Source of the DNA: Trametes villosa
Lineage: Eukaryota; Basidiomycota; Agaricomycetes; Polyporales; Polyporaceae
Direction of reading: 5' to 3'
Length of the DNA: 64,000 bases
Assembly: GCA_002964805.2 (NCBI GenBank)
Contig: PUDQ02000001.1
Coordinates: forward strand, 1,822,001 to 1,886,000
Below, piece by piece: positions 36,578 to 47,869 of this stretch. Positions within the stretch are counted from its first letter, which is position 1. Every line of letters begins with the position of its first letter. A program made the position numbers and the translations under genes. Under the pieces are notes generated by a model. It had not been told where the DNA came from. It saw only the letters and a program-made list of their open reading frames with translations, and ran no database searches.

Positions 36578-38915
36578 ATGGGCCCTCCACATCCGCACAC
36601 CGCCCGCCGCACCGGTACCCGTCTCAGCTGCAGCTCCTCCACAGCCTCTCATCGCATACCCCGCGGCAAGGAACACCAGTTCATATACACCAACGGCTCC
36701 AAGCTGCACGCCTACGATAGAGACAAGGCGCCCTACCCGTCCTCGTTTGATCGCGACGTCGTCGAGCTGTACGTACGCCCGCGCGTATACATACCGCTAG
36801 CCTCGCTAAAATGACGCACCACACAGGCAATGCCTGGACAACTCGATGATTGTCGCGTCCAAGGGCTCTTCGTCCTTCATAGACTTCAAGGACAAGCCGC
36901 CCACGCGATGCCTTGACATCGGCACTGGCGTGCGCCCGTTCCCCTTCCATGTGCTTGCTTGATCTAACGCAGCCGTTCTCTCAGCTCGGCCTTTGGGTCC
37001 TATCATCTGCCAAAGCATGGCCAGATGCCACCTTCGTGAGCCGCGCCCTCACTTGCACGCGCGCGCTGCGGTTGACGTGATCCTCAGGTCGGGCTCGACA
37101 TGGTGAACATCCAAGTACCACTGCAGGTGCTCGAGCCTGAGATGGCCGATCGCGTCGAATGGGTGCACACCAATATGTACGTCACACGCTGCGCCGCCTC
37201 TGCGTATGGGCGTCTAGCTTAACCCCCGAGGCACGACAGCTTGAGGAACAAGTTGCCATTCGACGACGACGAGTTCGACCATGTGCACATCCAGTGTTTG
37301 GCGCTTGGCATCCCCGAAAACAAGGTCAGCACACACCCATACTGCATTTCTCCGAGCGCTGAGCGCTGAACGTCTGCCACAGTGGCCCATCGTCTTCGAA
37401 GTAAGTCCGATGACCGCGAGCCGCGACGCCAACTCACCTCACGACCCAGGAAATCCGCAGAGTCATGAAGCCTGGTGCTACAATAGAAATACTGGAAGAA
37501 GGTATACACGCCTCTACGGAACTCTCCGCTTATGTCCAGAAAATACGCCCGGCTCACACACCGCCCAGACGCGATCTTCCCCATCCTGCCGCGCTGGTAC
37601 ACGGACCCGCTCCGCGCGCACGCGCGCGGGCCGTCGACGATATACCCCGGCGCGGCGCAGCAGCCGCCCGCATACCCGCCGTCGTTCGACACCGCGCAGC
37701 TCGCGCACGAGCACGAGCTCCTCGAGACGCTCTTCCACGACGTCTGGGCGAACCGGTTCATCAATCCCACGCCGAGCTGTGAGTCCGCCCCCGCCCCCGC
37801 GCTGTCACCGCGGGCCCCGCATCGCTCATTATATTGCCCTGCGCGTCCCAACCTACAGCGTGCGTGCCGGGCTACTTCGGCGCGTTCTTCGACCGGGTAC
37901 TGGCCCCGCCCGTTCTCAACTTCTCGACCCCGCCCCTCGCGCCGTTCGCACCGCTCCCCGGCGTCGCCCCGAACGCGTCGAGCCGCACGCTCGTGCACGC
38001 GAGCAGCAGCAACGCCTCCTCTGACCTCTCGCGCGCGAGCCTCTCCAGCCTCCTCGCGCCGCTGAACACGGAGAACATGCCCGAGCTCGCGCTTTCTCAT
38101 TCACCTACTTCCACACAGCCGACCTCCGCCGGGAGCCTCAAAAGCTCCATCTCGCCTTCCCCTTCTCTGAGTTCTCTTCACCAAGAGCGTCTCGCATCCG
38201 TCACCGAGGAGATCAGTACCAACAGCAATGGCACGAACGGGCGTACACCGCCGGTCCGGCGCGACTCCGGCGCGAACTCCGTGCGCTCCGCCGCCTCCTC
38301 GCACGCGTCCGCGGGCAGCGGCAACACAGGCGGGGGCAGCGCGAAGGCGGGGCGGCGGCCATCGGTGATGCTGCTCGCGTCCGCGGAGGAGAGCACGTCG
38401 CTCGGGGGCGCGCACGCGGTCGACCTGATCCCGTTCGACAGCGTGCAGAGCCAGGACGAGCACTCGCAGTTCATGCACCTCTACCGCGCGGTCACGTTCG
38501 TGCTGTCGACGAAGGAGGCGATGTGGGAGGAGCTCGCCGCGCGTGTGGCTGCGCGTGACCCCGAGCTGGGCCGGTTTGGCTGGGCGGAGGGGGATTATGG
38601 GGAGCAGGCGAGTCGGGCGAGGTTTGAGGTTGCGGTGGATCAGTACCAGAGGTGGGCAGCTTGCTCGGCAACGTTAAAACTCCTGGTACTGACCACATTT
38701 ACTGTAGCGACATGCGCGGGCGGATATCGCTCTGGCACTCGCTCGTCAAGAACGGCTGGGAGCTCCCGCCACGCGACCCGCTCACGAAAGCCGAGATCGT
38801 AGAGGAGATGCGGCTCCGTGAGGACATCCTCGCCTCGCAGCGGCTCGCAGACACGAGCGAGCCGGAACCGCCCTGCCGAAAGGTGCGGCTCATCGTCGGG
38901 GTCAAGGAGTCGTGA
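36578..38915 (+). CDS. SAM-dependent methyltransferase with long disordered insert
   Basis: About 650 residues in eight or so exons. KEHQFIYTNGSKLHAYDRDK precedes a class I methyltransferase core. Motif I (CLDIGTGLGLWVLSSAKAWP) is made by splicing at 36928/36983. VGLDMVNIQVPLQVLEPEM and LPFDDDEFDHVHIQCLALG follow, and then RRVMKPGATIEILEED (motif III region). After IFPILPRWYTDP comes a Ser/Ala-rich disordered insert at about 38000-38400, and then a conserved tail (HSLVKNGWELPPRDPLTKAE) that ends KVRLIVGVKES. The architecture is the basidiomycete UMTA/LaeA-like group, whose substrates are unknown; it may act in the nucleus or cytosol. The amino end is uncertain: I chose the first in-frame ATG, and an upstream intron could alter it. 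Confidence 0.78.
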
Positions 38916-39403
38916 CCCTAGGCTTCCAGCATACGTATGGACGGATGACCATTTGGACGGTATAGTTGGGGCGGACGGGGCGGTGGACATGCACGTATGG
39001 CGGACATGAATTATTAATATGTATACCAGGCATCGCACACGACACATAGACTGTATACCATGTTCTTGTTTTCATGCATCTGACTGGCTTTGTTAACGTT
39101 GTTTGGGGGAGGTTGCGGTTTGGACTGGGTGAGTTGTCTCGATCACTCGTTAGCCTCCCTCTTGGTTGACCTTTTGGTAGGACCCGAGTAGCTCCCCAGA
39201 TGATCACGCTTGCAATTCGGGCTACAAACTGCGGACAGTGTCAGCCCCCGATGTCTGACAGCCTCCTATGAGGACATGCGCATAGCAGATGAGTTAGCCC
39301 ACCCGTGCGACTCACCCTCCTCCCTCTCCCTTGTCTTAAAGCAGGCGTCCCCTCCACGCGCATTGAGCAGCACCTCGTCTCGCTTCTAAATACTCCAGCC
39401 GTC
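38916..39403. other. Intergenic between the methyltransferase and Prm10-like genes
   Basis: About 490 bp of 3' flank and promoter. A CT-rich run lies at 39310-39340 before the next start. No gene seen. Confidence 0.45.
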
Positions 39404-41905
39404 ATGGCCACCCCGCCGCGTAAGCGGAGCATCCAGTTCTCCCCGCCTCCCGAAGTCCCCGACCGGGGCGACCGCACCGGGTCCTCTGCCCGCTCCTACC
39501 GCGACTGTCCAACGCCGCACCCAAAGAAGCTCTCGGACGCGTCCTCGTACTTCGATGGGGTTCACGCTACGCGCGAGCAGGGCGGACCCGGGCCTCGCAG
39601 ACGGCCGCAAACCCCGGGGCCCCCTCGCGAACCCTCCAAGGCGGTGATACCCGAGCATCCCAAGCGGAGCGGGCTCCTCCGCCGCTCGTCGACGATGGAC
39701 TCGGAAATCCGGGAGCGGCACGAAGTGGAGCGTGCACAGCTGAAGGCCGGGCGCGCGGCTCTCCTCCGACGGAGCTCGTCCATGGACTCGACTACGCGCA
39801 CGTCGGAGATGGGCCGCACGTTCAGCTCGCTCGAGGAGGGTGGGCGGCGGCGGCAGCCGATGCGGCGCGGCAGCACGGGCGGGGGCGTCGTCGGCGCGCT
39901 CGTCCGCTTCGGCATGAACCACGGGGTCGGGCATGGGTTGCCTACTGGCAAGCTGCACGTCCCGCATGTGCACATTCCCGACATCAAGGTTGCGTCGTCG
40001 GCGTCCTTGTACGAGCATGATGACAAGCAGGGAGGGACGGCTTCGGGGACGGGCGCTGGCTACCAGGAGAGGGCGAAGATGCTGCGCGAGCGGCGGAGCA
40101 CACAAATTGTGCGCCACGTCGAAGGTGAGCCGACTTCGTATATCTTCTTGCAGTGTTCGCAAGTATCTGACATACCGCCCGTCCTAGACTACGTCTCGCG
40201 CCAGAAGTTCGTGCTGCGCCTCGCGAAGGCGCTCCTGTCCTTCGGCGCGCCCTCGCACCGGATCGAGTCGCAGCTGAGCTCGGCGGGGGAGATCCTGGAC
40301 ATGCACGTCGCGTTCGTGCACCTGCCGAACCTGATCATGGTCACCTTCCTCGACTCGGACACGCGCACGTCGGAGACGCACTTCGTGCGCGCGGGCGGGC
40401 GCGTCGCGCTCACCGCGCTGCACAAGGTGCACCTCGTCTACCGCGACGTGCTGCACGACCGCATCGGCGCGACGGAGGGCTGCGAGCAGCTGAAGCGCAT
40501 CCTCCAGGCGCGCCCGCTGTACGACATCTGGACGCGCTGCCTGCTCGCGTTCTTCTGCGCGTCCATCATCTGCGTGCTGTCGTTTGGCGGGTCGATCGTG
40601 GATATGTTCGTGAGCGGGGTCAGCGCGTCGGTGCTCCAGTACCTCGGCCTCAACGCGGCGGCGAAGAGCTCCATCTATGCGAACGTTTACGAGTGAGTGT
40701 CCTCACACTATTGACACTACTGGGATGCTGACTAGGACTTACTAGGATCTCGGTTTCCATCGTCGTGTCCTTCCTGGCTCGACTTCTTGGGACCCTGCCC
40801 GGGAACATCTTCTGCTACAGCGCGATCTCGTCCGCGGGTGTCGTCCTTATCCTTCCTGGCTTCACCATCTGTGAGTGCTGCTTTCCTGAGTAGAACTCGT
40901 TCACGAATGACTGATTACGTTTGTAGTGATCTCCGCTCTCGAGCTCACCTCGAGAAACATTCTCTGCGGCTCCGTCCGCATGGTGTACGCCATCATCTAT
41001 ACCCTGTTCCTCGTGAGTCTTGCGATTTCCCCTACGGATGTGACATGGTTTTACTTACCTATGTGTCAGGGATTTGGCCTCACCATTGGCTCGGACTTCT
41101 ACCTGCTCGTCAACCCGAAAGCACGACACAACCTCGCCGCCACCGCCATGCTGGACGCTGAGACCTTCCACGGGTATATCCTAAACAGTAACACTTCGAT
41201 CCCCATCTCGCAGCTCGGCGGCACCTTCACGTTCATGGAGACCGCAGACTCGGGCACGAGCCACATCATCAAGGGTGAGTCCCAACATATCCACGGGTGG
41301 CGAGCTCTTGGAACTGACGGACGTGTACCGAGCAGGCTGCTACCGCAACCCGAACTGGCCATGGTACCGCCAGCCGTTCCCGTGGTGGACGATGCTCTTC
41401 CTGGTCCCGATCTACTCAACGTGCTCGTCCATCGCGAACCTGCAGTCGATCCGGAGTGTGCAGCTGCCGATCATGGTCGCCTTCTCATGCGCGGCCTACG
41501 CTGCGAACAAGGGCGCGAACTACCTGATCTCCGACCGCAGCGACATCGTCTCCGCGTTCGGCGCGCTCATCATCGGCCTCTGCGGGAACATTTACTCGCG
41601 CGTCGTCGGCGGGACTGCGTTCACGTCCATGGTCACTGGCGTACTGTTCCTCGTCCCGGTAAGTCGCCCCACACACATCTCGCAAATCGAAGACGGCTCA
41701 CGTTATACTTGCACAGTCGGCGATTGGTAACGGAGGAGGCCTGATTGCGAACTACAAGAGCTCCACCGCACAGTACTCGAGCAGTTTCGAGCTGGGCATC
41801 CGTATGATCCAAGTCGCCATCGGGGTCACCATCGGGCTCTTCGTCTCGCAGATCCTCGTGTACGCGCTGGGGCGGCGCAAGAACGCCGCCCACTTCGCCT
41901 TCTAG
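39404..41905 (+). CDS. PRM10: ThrE/Prm10-like multi-span membrane transporter
   Basis: About 720 residues in seven exons. A disordered basic/Ser cytosolic part of about 240 residues comes first, with repeated LLRRSS(S/T)MDS motifs that look like kinase sites. The DUF1212/ThrE domain follows: YVSRQKFVLRLAKALLSFGA, PSHRIESQLSSAGEILDM, VHLPNLIMVTFLDSDTRTSE. Then about ten helices follow (LLAFFCASIICVLSFGGS, ISVSIVVSFLARLLGTLPG, AISSAGVVLILPGFTILISA, FSCAAYAANKGANYLI, GTAFTSMVTGVLFLVP, SAIGNGGGL). It ends RRKNAAHFAF. Bacterial ThrE exports threonine. Yeast Prm10 is pheromone-induced with unknown cargo. Fungal members are often vacuolar or plasma-membrane proteins. Confidence 0.88.
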
Positions 41906-42146
41906 ATAGTGGACATCAGCCTACGCATTGAATACACTGCGAAATCTTCTTCTCTCTCTAACTCCAGCCCATCCCGCCCAGCCGGCGCCGCGCTACCGCC
42001 TATCTCAGACAGGCTCGTGTTGGTACAGCAAGAAAACATATCGACAAGAGGGACCGGTGTTATGAGGGTTCTATAGTACGGCGAGAGAAAAACACAGACA
42101 CAATATACGAGCGTGCGGGGGAATAATGTATGCGAGTAAGGATAAC

Positions 42147-45100
42147 TTAGGACGCGAAGAGCTGCCGGAGCTCCTCCATCCTGCGCGCCTGGATGTCCGC
42201 CTTGGAGAGCGGCGGGCCGAGCGTGAGGTTCGCGAGCTCCGTCTTCTTCTTCTGGACCTCCAGAAGGCGCTGCTCGATGGAGTTTGTGATGATGAACCTC
42301 ACCGTCGTCACCGGCCGGGTCTGGCCGAGACGGTGCTGAGGGGGCGACAATTGAGCGGCGTGCCTGAGCGGATGATGCGGCGGAACTTACGATGCGGTCT
42401 ATTGCCTGGTTCTCCACGGCCGGGTTCCTGGAGGGAAAATGAACGGCTGGTCCGGGCCTCGGAGGAGGGAGAGGCACGCACCAATAGGGATCCATGAGGT
42501 ACACACGCTGGGCAGCTGTGAGGTTCAGGCCGACACCACCGGCCTTCAGGCTGACGAGCAGCACCTCGCAACCGGGGTCGTGCTTGAGCGCGTCCATAGC
42601 CCTAGTACGGTCATCGCGCTTCATGGTACCGTCGAGTCGGTCGTAGCGGATATTCGCAACCTCCAGAGCATCTTCGATCCTGCAAAAAGGACGCGGCAGT
42701 TAGCCTTCGCGCATAAGCACAAAGATATGAGGACACGCACTTGTCGAGCATACTAGTCCATTGCGAGCTGCAACACCTACTCAGCACTCGCCGACACCAA
42801 ACCCAACAAAAAACCACCTACAACACAACCGTCTTCGTCGGGAGCCCATCCGTGCGCTTGCCCGAGCTATCGATCCAATGGCCCTCGTTGTCCACCATCT
42901 GGAGCTCGAGCGCGCCGGGGTCGTAGTTCGCCGAATACGGGTTCGCGCGCGAGAACTGGACGAGGTCCTCGAGCAGCGCGCTCACCTTCGTCGACGGGTG
43001 GAAGTCCTCCGGCGCGATCCCCTTCTGCCGCTTCTCCTTCTTCGCGCTCTTCTTCTTCGCGCCCGCGCCGACGCCCGAGATCACGCTCTCGAGCAGGCTG
43101 CAGTCCATGTCGATCTGCACGACGTCCGACGGCGCGAGCGCGTAGTGGCACGTCGAGCACGCGCGGCGAAGTTCTGGGGCGACGTTCGGCCAGCCGGGGA
43201 ACGTGTGCTGGCGGAAGCAGTGGAGGCAGAAGAGGTGCTGGCAGCGCGTGAGGACGGGGTGTGGCGTGGAGGGGCTGTTCTGGCGCGTCGACGCCCGCGA
43301 GGTGGAGGCGGCGGTGGCGGCCTTCGGCTTCCGACCTCGCCTTGCGGGAGCCGCAGGCGCATCGACCTCGGCCATACCTTCGTTGTTGCCGTCCGTCGGT
43401 AGCGAAAGCTCGCATGAGCACTCGACGCATTGCGCGGTCCCCGCCTCCTTGAGCAGCGAGAAGATAACCGCGGCGCGCTGAAGGTTGATACCATCGTGCG
43501 CGATGGACGCGACGACGTCCTCGTACGCCGGTGTAGCGTCGCCCGGGAGCCCGAGCCCCTTGTTCTGCACGAGCTCGAAATGGCAGCAAATCTGGCGCAA
43601 GCGGAGGATCTTCTGCAGGATGCCGACGTAGTTCTTCATAATCTCATTTCGGGACGAGAGCTCGTGGAACTCCGCCTTGGACTCGGTGAAGAAGCGGTCG
43701 TAGATCGCCTGCTCGTCTTTGCTGAAGGATAGCAGGCGCATCTGGTCGTGGCGGGGAGGGAGCTCGAGAATCCGCTGTCCGTCCTCGGCACGCGACTCCT
43801 TGGTGCGGCGGAGTGTGATGCATCGCATGATGGTCTGTAGGCGGGCGACACCGAGCGGTTGCGCGAACTTGACGGGCGTGCCGATGTACTCATTCCACGT
43901 GTTCTTGTCGTCGAAAGGCGCGAGCCGCAAAAACTTGATCAGCGCATAGACGTCGTCCAGCTTGTTCTGCACCGGGGTACCAGTGAGACACAAGCGCCGG
44001 TCCGCGGCGAGGTCGCACGACGCGCGACACCCGACAGTATTCGTCTCCTTGATCGAACTATACTCACTGGGTGAGCGCCAGCGCACACGAATCAGGACGT
44101 GCACTTACTGTGCCTCATCGAGAACGACCCTGAACCAATGGACGCTCTGCAGTGGACTGGTCGCCTCCGCCACAGGGCCTGCAGCCTTCTTGCGCTTCTT
44201 CGGAGCCTTCTTCGCCTTCGGGGGCCTGCCGACCGGTCGCCCGGCGCCGTCCACCTCGACGATCCCGTCACTGCTAGCGCCGTCCTCGTCGTCATCATCG
44301 TCCGCGGCCTCGAGGCTCTTCGACTGCTTCGAGAACTCGGACGCGAGCGTCGCGTACGTCGTGATCACCGCGTCGAAGTCGGCTAGGAACGCGGGCTCGA
44401 GCCGTCGCGCATTGCCGTGGTAGACGTAGACACGGAGTGGTGGTCCCTCGCGCGGACGCGAGGACGACTGCTTCGGGGGTGGCTTGAGGTCCACCTGCGA
44501 GCCGGTCGGTGTCGACATCGCCGAGAGGGTGAGCTGTGTGGAAGGGTTCGGCGCGCCCTGTCCGCCGCACACGACCACCTCGCCGCGCCAGTGCTCCTTG
44601 AACTGGTCCTCCCAGTTGACGACCGTGGAGAGCGGGCATACGATCAGCGTGGCACGGCTCTTCATCTTGATGCGGCACGCCCGGGTGTACTGCGCGTCCG
44701 CGCGGTTCTGCTCCCGCGCGGCCTTCGCCTTCGCCGCCTTCGAGGAACCTGTGGGCGCAGACGCCATGGGTGGTGGGATGCCCCAGACGCTGTTCTGAAA
44801 ATGCGATGCGTGTAGCTGGGGGTCAAAGGCGGATGGAGGGGGTGTTTGTGGCGGTGTGAGCGGCGCCTCGGCGAACGCACGAGCGGAGCGCATCGTCGCC
44901 GCAATGAGAGAAACACAGGTGATTGTTTTTCCCAGACCCATCTAAGAGGCGACACCAAAAAAACGCGTAAGTTCGATGCATACTGGTTGTGGGGAAGTTG
45001 GCCATTCGTGGCTTGCCACTTACATCGTCGGCGAGGATGGCGCTTTTCGCCTCCTCAGGCTGCTCAAACACTTCGATCTGGGTGACGACGTTGACCCACG

Positions 45101-46632
45101 AGATCTGGTGTGAGAGCGGGTTGACTCGCTCGGCCCACAATGACAGCTTCTGGCCGCGAACGCTGTCCCACTCCTGTTCTCTGGCGAGCAGGAATGTGAG
45201 AGCTTTGCGCTGATGGGGGTAGAGCGTGGTGGCAATCTCGGGTGCTGAAGTACGCCAGTAAATTAGCCATGGCGAGGTTGAATACCGCATATAACCAGCC
45301 TATACATACGCGGGTCCGCTTCGTGAAGCTCGTCACCACCCTTCATACTCTTGAAGAGCTCGTCCACCTGGCTTCGCTGTACCTCGACGCTTCGGCCAGA
45401 GACCGCGGGTGTCCAGCCTCTGTGGCTGTTGCCGCCAGGGCCCATATACCCTTGTCGGCTCACGGCTGACGCGCGAGAATAGCCACCAGCAGGGGGATTA
45501 TGTGGGTTGTAGTAGTAACCGGAAGATACATGTTCGAGATCGGCAGGGAGGGTGGGATGGTCTAGAAGCAACCCGTGCTGTTGCATGTAGGCGGAAACGA
45601 CAGGAATGTTGCCCTTCGGCGTGTAGACTAGCATTTGAAGCGACAACATGGGCGCCTGCAAAAGATCAGCTTGTGTTCGTGCACGGCTATACAGCGGCTC
45701 ACGCTTTGGGCTCTGCGGATTTTCGCGTCTAAGCGAATTAGGCCCTTCCCCAGCATAGGGCCTAGCGGGGTGGCGACCTTCTGTTCCACCACGGCGAACG
45801 TATCGCCGGGTACGACCTCGCCGTTGGCGGTCTTCTGCGATGGAGGGCGCACGTTGATATTCTCGGAATTTGCTTGCGGCCTGTTGTCGAGGTGCTCGTA
45901 CTGTAACCGGACAGGCGCCCATTCGGCCTCCAGGCCATTGGGGTCTTGAGGTTGGGCGTACGGCACAGGATAGAGAACAAGAGCGGTAGCCGGGAGAACG
46001 CCTATACAAACCGGAGTCTTGGGGGCAAGGTCCATGGGTACGTTGCCCATGCTCGGCTGAAGCTGGGGCTGCGCCTGTGATCGCGAAGTGTGGGAAGGCG
46101 GGGGAGACGGAGAGTCCGTGAGGTCGATGACTTGACGCGCCGCCGAGTGCGAGGAGGGTCCGGCTTGCGGTTGGGAGTAATGGTGGTGCGCGGAGCCCAG
46201 GGGATTTGTGGTAGGGACCGCCTGCGGCCTCGGCTGGAAGAAAGCAGCGGAAGTAGACGGACCTTGGAACACCGGCGGCCGAACGATGTTCGGAACAGGC
46301 GCATCGTGAGTGTGATAGTAGGGCGAGGGTTGTGGTAGGTTCTGCGCGTGCGAGCCAGAGGGTATGCTTGGTGCAGCGAGCGGGGCAAGAGTAGAGAGAG
46401 ACATAGCCGGAGAGAGCCCGGAGGAAGAAGAGTCGCGCCGGGACAGAGGGGTGGTGCTGCCGGAAGACGCGAAGGCGGCATTGAACGTCCTTGAGAGCGT
46501 ACATGGCCGTTTGTGCATTCGCTCGGTGTTGTGGGTCTCGTCGTCGTCATCCTCGAGAGTAAGATCGATTGGGTTCGCCTGGGCGTAGGAACGCGAGTAT
46601 GCGGCGGTGGTGGTGGCTGATTGCGCGGACAT
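42147..46632 (-). CDS. Snf2 translocase with RING and SUMO-interaction motifs (Uls1/Rad5 type)
   Basis: Roughly 1,320 residues. The disordered amino part carries two SUMO-interaction motifs, PIDLTLEDDDD near residue 20 and VIDLTDSPSP near residue 155. A possible divergent HIRAN-like segment follows (WAPVRLQYEHLDNRPQ), and then the helicase: PHQRKALTFLLARE, ILADDMGLGKTITCVSLI, FRVVLDEAQSIKE and LCLTGTPVQNKLDDVYALIK. A C3HC4 RING is split by a basic insert (CVECSCELS, RCQHLFCLHCF, CSTCHYAL). Helicase C follows with TVVFSQWTSMLDK, LLVSLKAGGVGLNLT and RIHRLGQTRPV. AT-hook-like runs (VGRPPKAKKAPKKR; RRGRKPKA) are present. Yeast Uls1 and fission-yeast Rrp1/2 share SIMs, RING and Snf2 and strip or ubiquitylate SUMO-modified DNA proteins. 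Rad5 or Rad16 are alternatives. A 27-nt exon lies at 42741-42767. Confidence 0.88.
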
Positions 46633-47869
46633 GGTGGGCGACGAGTGGCGGGAGGTGGGCGTCGAGAGCAAGGAGGACGAGGACGGACGAGAGGAGAGGG
46701 TCGCGGCGAGAGAAGGGCCGGACGCGGCGCAAGATTGCAGCGGACAGACTTGAAGGCGGAGGAGGGACGAGGGCCAGGAAAGAATACATAAGCACCCTGA
46801 CTGTCGCTTACGTGACTTCTCGGTCGCCCCTTGCCTTTTCTGGCCGGTAGCGTCGGTGATGCGCACCACGTGATTTACACTTTTGGGCGTTTGCAGGCCA
46901 TTCTCGGACGCACGCCACGCGCCAGGGCGAGTGACGTTCGCTGCACACCGCCCGCCGCGCCCTCCCACCGCCCCGCCCATCGCTGCGCCCCGCGCGGCGA
47001 CCACATCCTGTGCGTCGCCGGACATCCACCACGCTTCTCGCCCCGAATATCTGTTGTCGCGCCCCGTTCTCACCGCCGTCCCCGATTTCCCATCCAGCTC
47101 TTCCCAGCACAATCTCATCCGCACTCACAGCCCTTCAGGATTGTGTGTTATCCCCGGATCCGAGGATCCGCTTACCAATACCGTGGGTTGCTGACATCGC
47201 ACGCCGTCCTTTTCCGACTCGGCCTTCCCCTCTTGAAAAACACTCTCCCTGCTGCCGAGCCAACGCGGCCGCGTTTCTCTATTCAGCAAGCTTACCGTTC
47301 GTTGAATCACGTACGACGCACTTTGCGTCAACCGCGGCACCGCTGGCCCGCGCGGGGCGGCTCTGCCCCAAGTCTTCGTTTGTGGTCTCGACAGTGTCAT
47401 CGCTGCAATATCATAGCGCACCGGCTATTTTGAAAGAGGGCACTTTCATCATGTCCGACATCCTCGGTGCCGTGCAATCTCGTCTGCACCCGCCACGCAC
47501 GCAGTACTCACGTCCTCCTGTCAACCCGCTCGCCTCAGACAGCCAAGCACTCACACCCCGTTCGTCGGACAAGTCCGCAGGTGGAGATAACACTGCACAT
47601 GCTATTCAAGTTCTTTGCGCGCCCCTATCGGCATAGATGTCGCATGTGATGTCGTCAGGACATTCATAGCTCCTCGCAATATCCGGTCGAAGGCCCGTAC
47701 GTCCCTACTCGAAGTCTTCCACTCGCATCATGTGTCTCGTTGCCGTAGGTCTTCTCCAGATGCCTGCTCTTGCGCGCGGCCCGCCACTGCACAAGGGCTG
47801 GGATATGGGGGCAAGCTCGCTGCTGCTTTCTGGGTGTTCGATCTGGCCGGCTGCATCTTCATCCCCGCC
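46633..47869. promoter_or_regulatory. Divergent upstream region of the Uls1-like and GH20 genes
   Basis: About 1.24 kb. It includes ggatccgaggatcc at about 47157-47170 and the small open frame listed separately at 47451-47636. Nothing else can be supported as a gene. Confidence 0.4.
47451..47636 (+). CDS. Small open frame upstream of the GH20 gene, possible leader ORF
   Basis: A 61-codon frame starts MSDILGAVQSRLHPP and ends IQVLCAPLSA. It lies 233 bp before the hexosaminidase start, on the same strand. I recognise no family. It could be an upstream ORF in a long leader, the first exon of an unrecognised gene, or chance. The protein-like composition of the first 50 residues is the only support. 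Confidence 0.2.
   Translation: MSDILGAVQSRLHPPRTQYSRPPVNPLASDSQALTPRSSDKSAGGDNTAHAIQVLCAPLSA

Noticed and set aside
45263..46504. 413-codon minus-strand frame
   Set aside because: It only partly follows the Uls1-like gene. Outside those exons it runs in another frame across introns with shadow composition.
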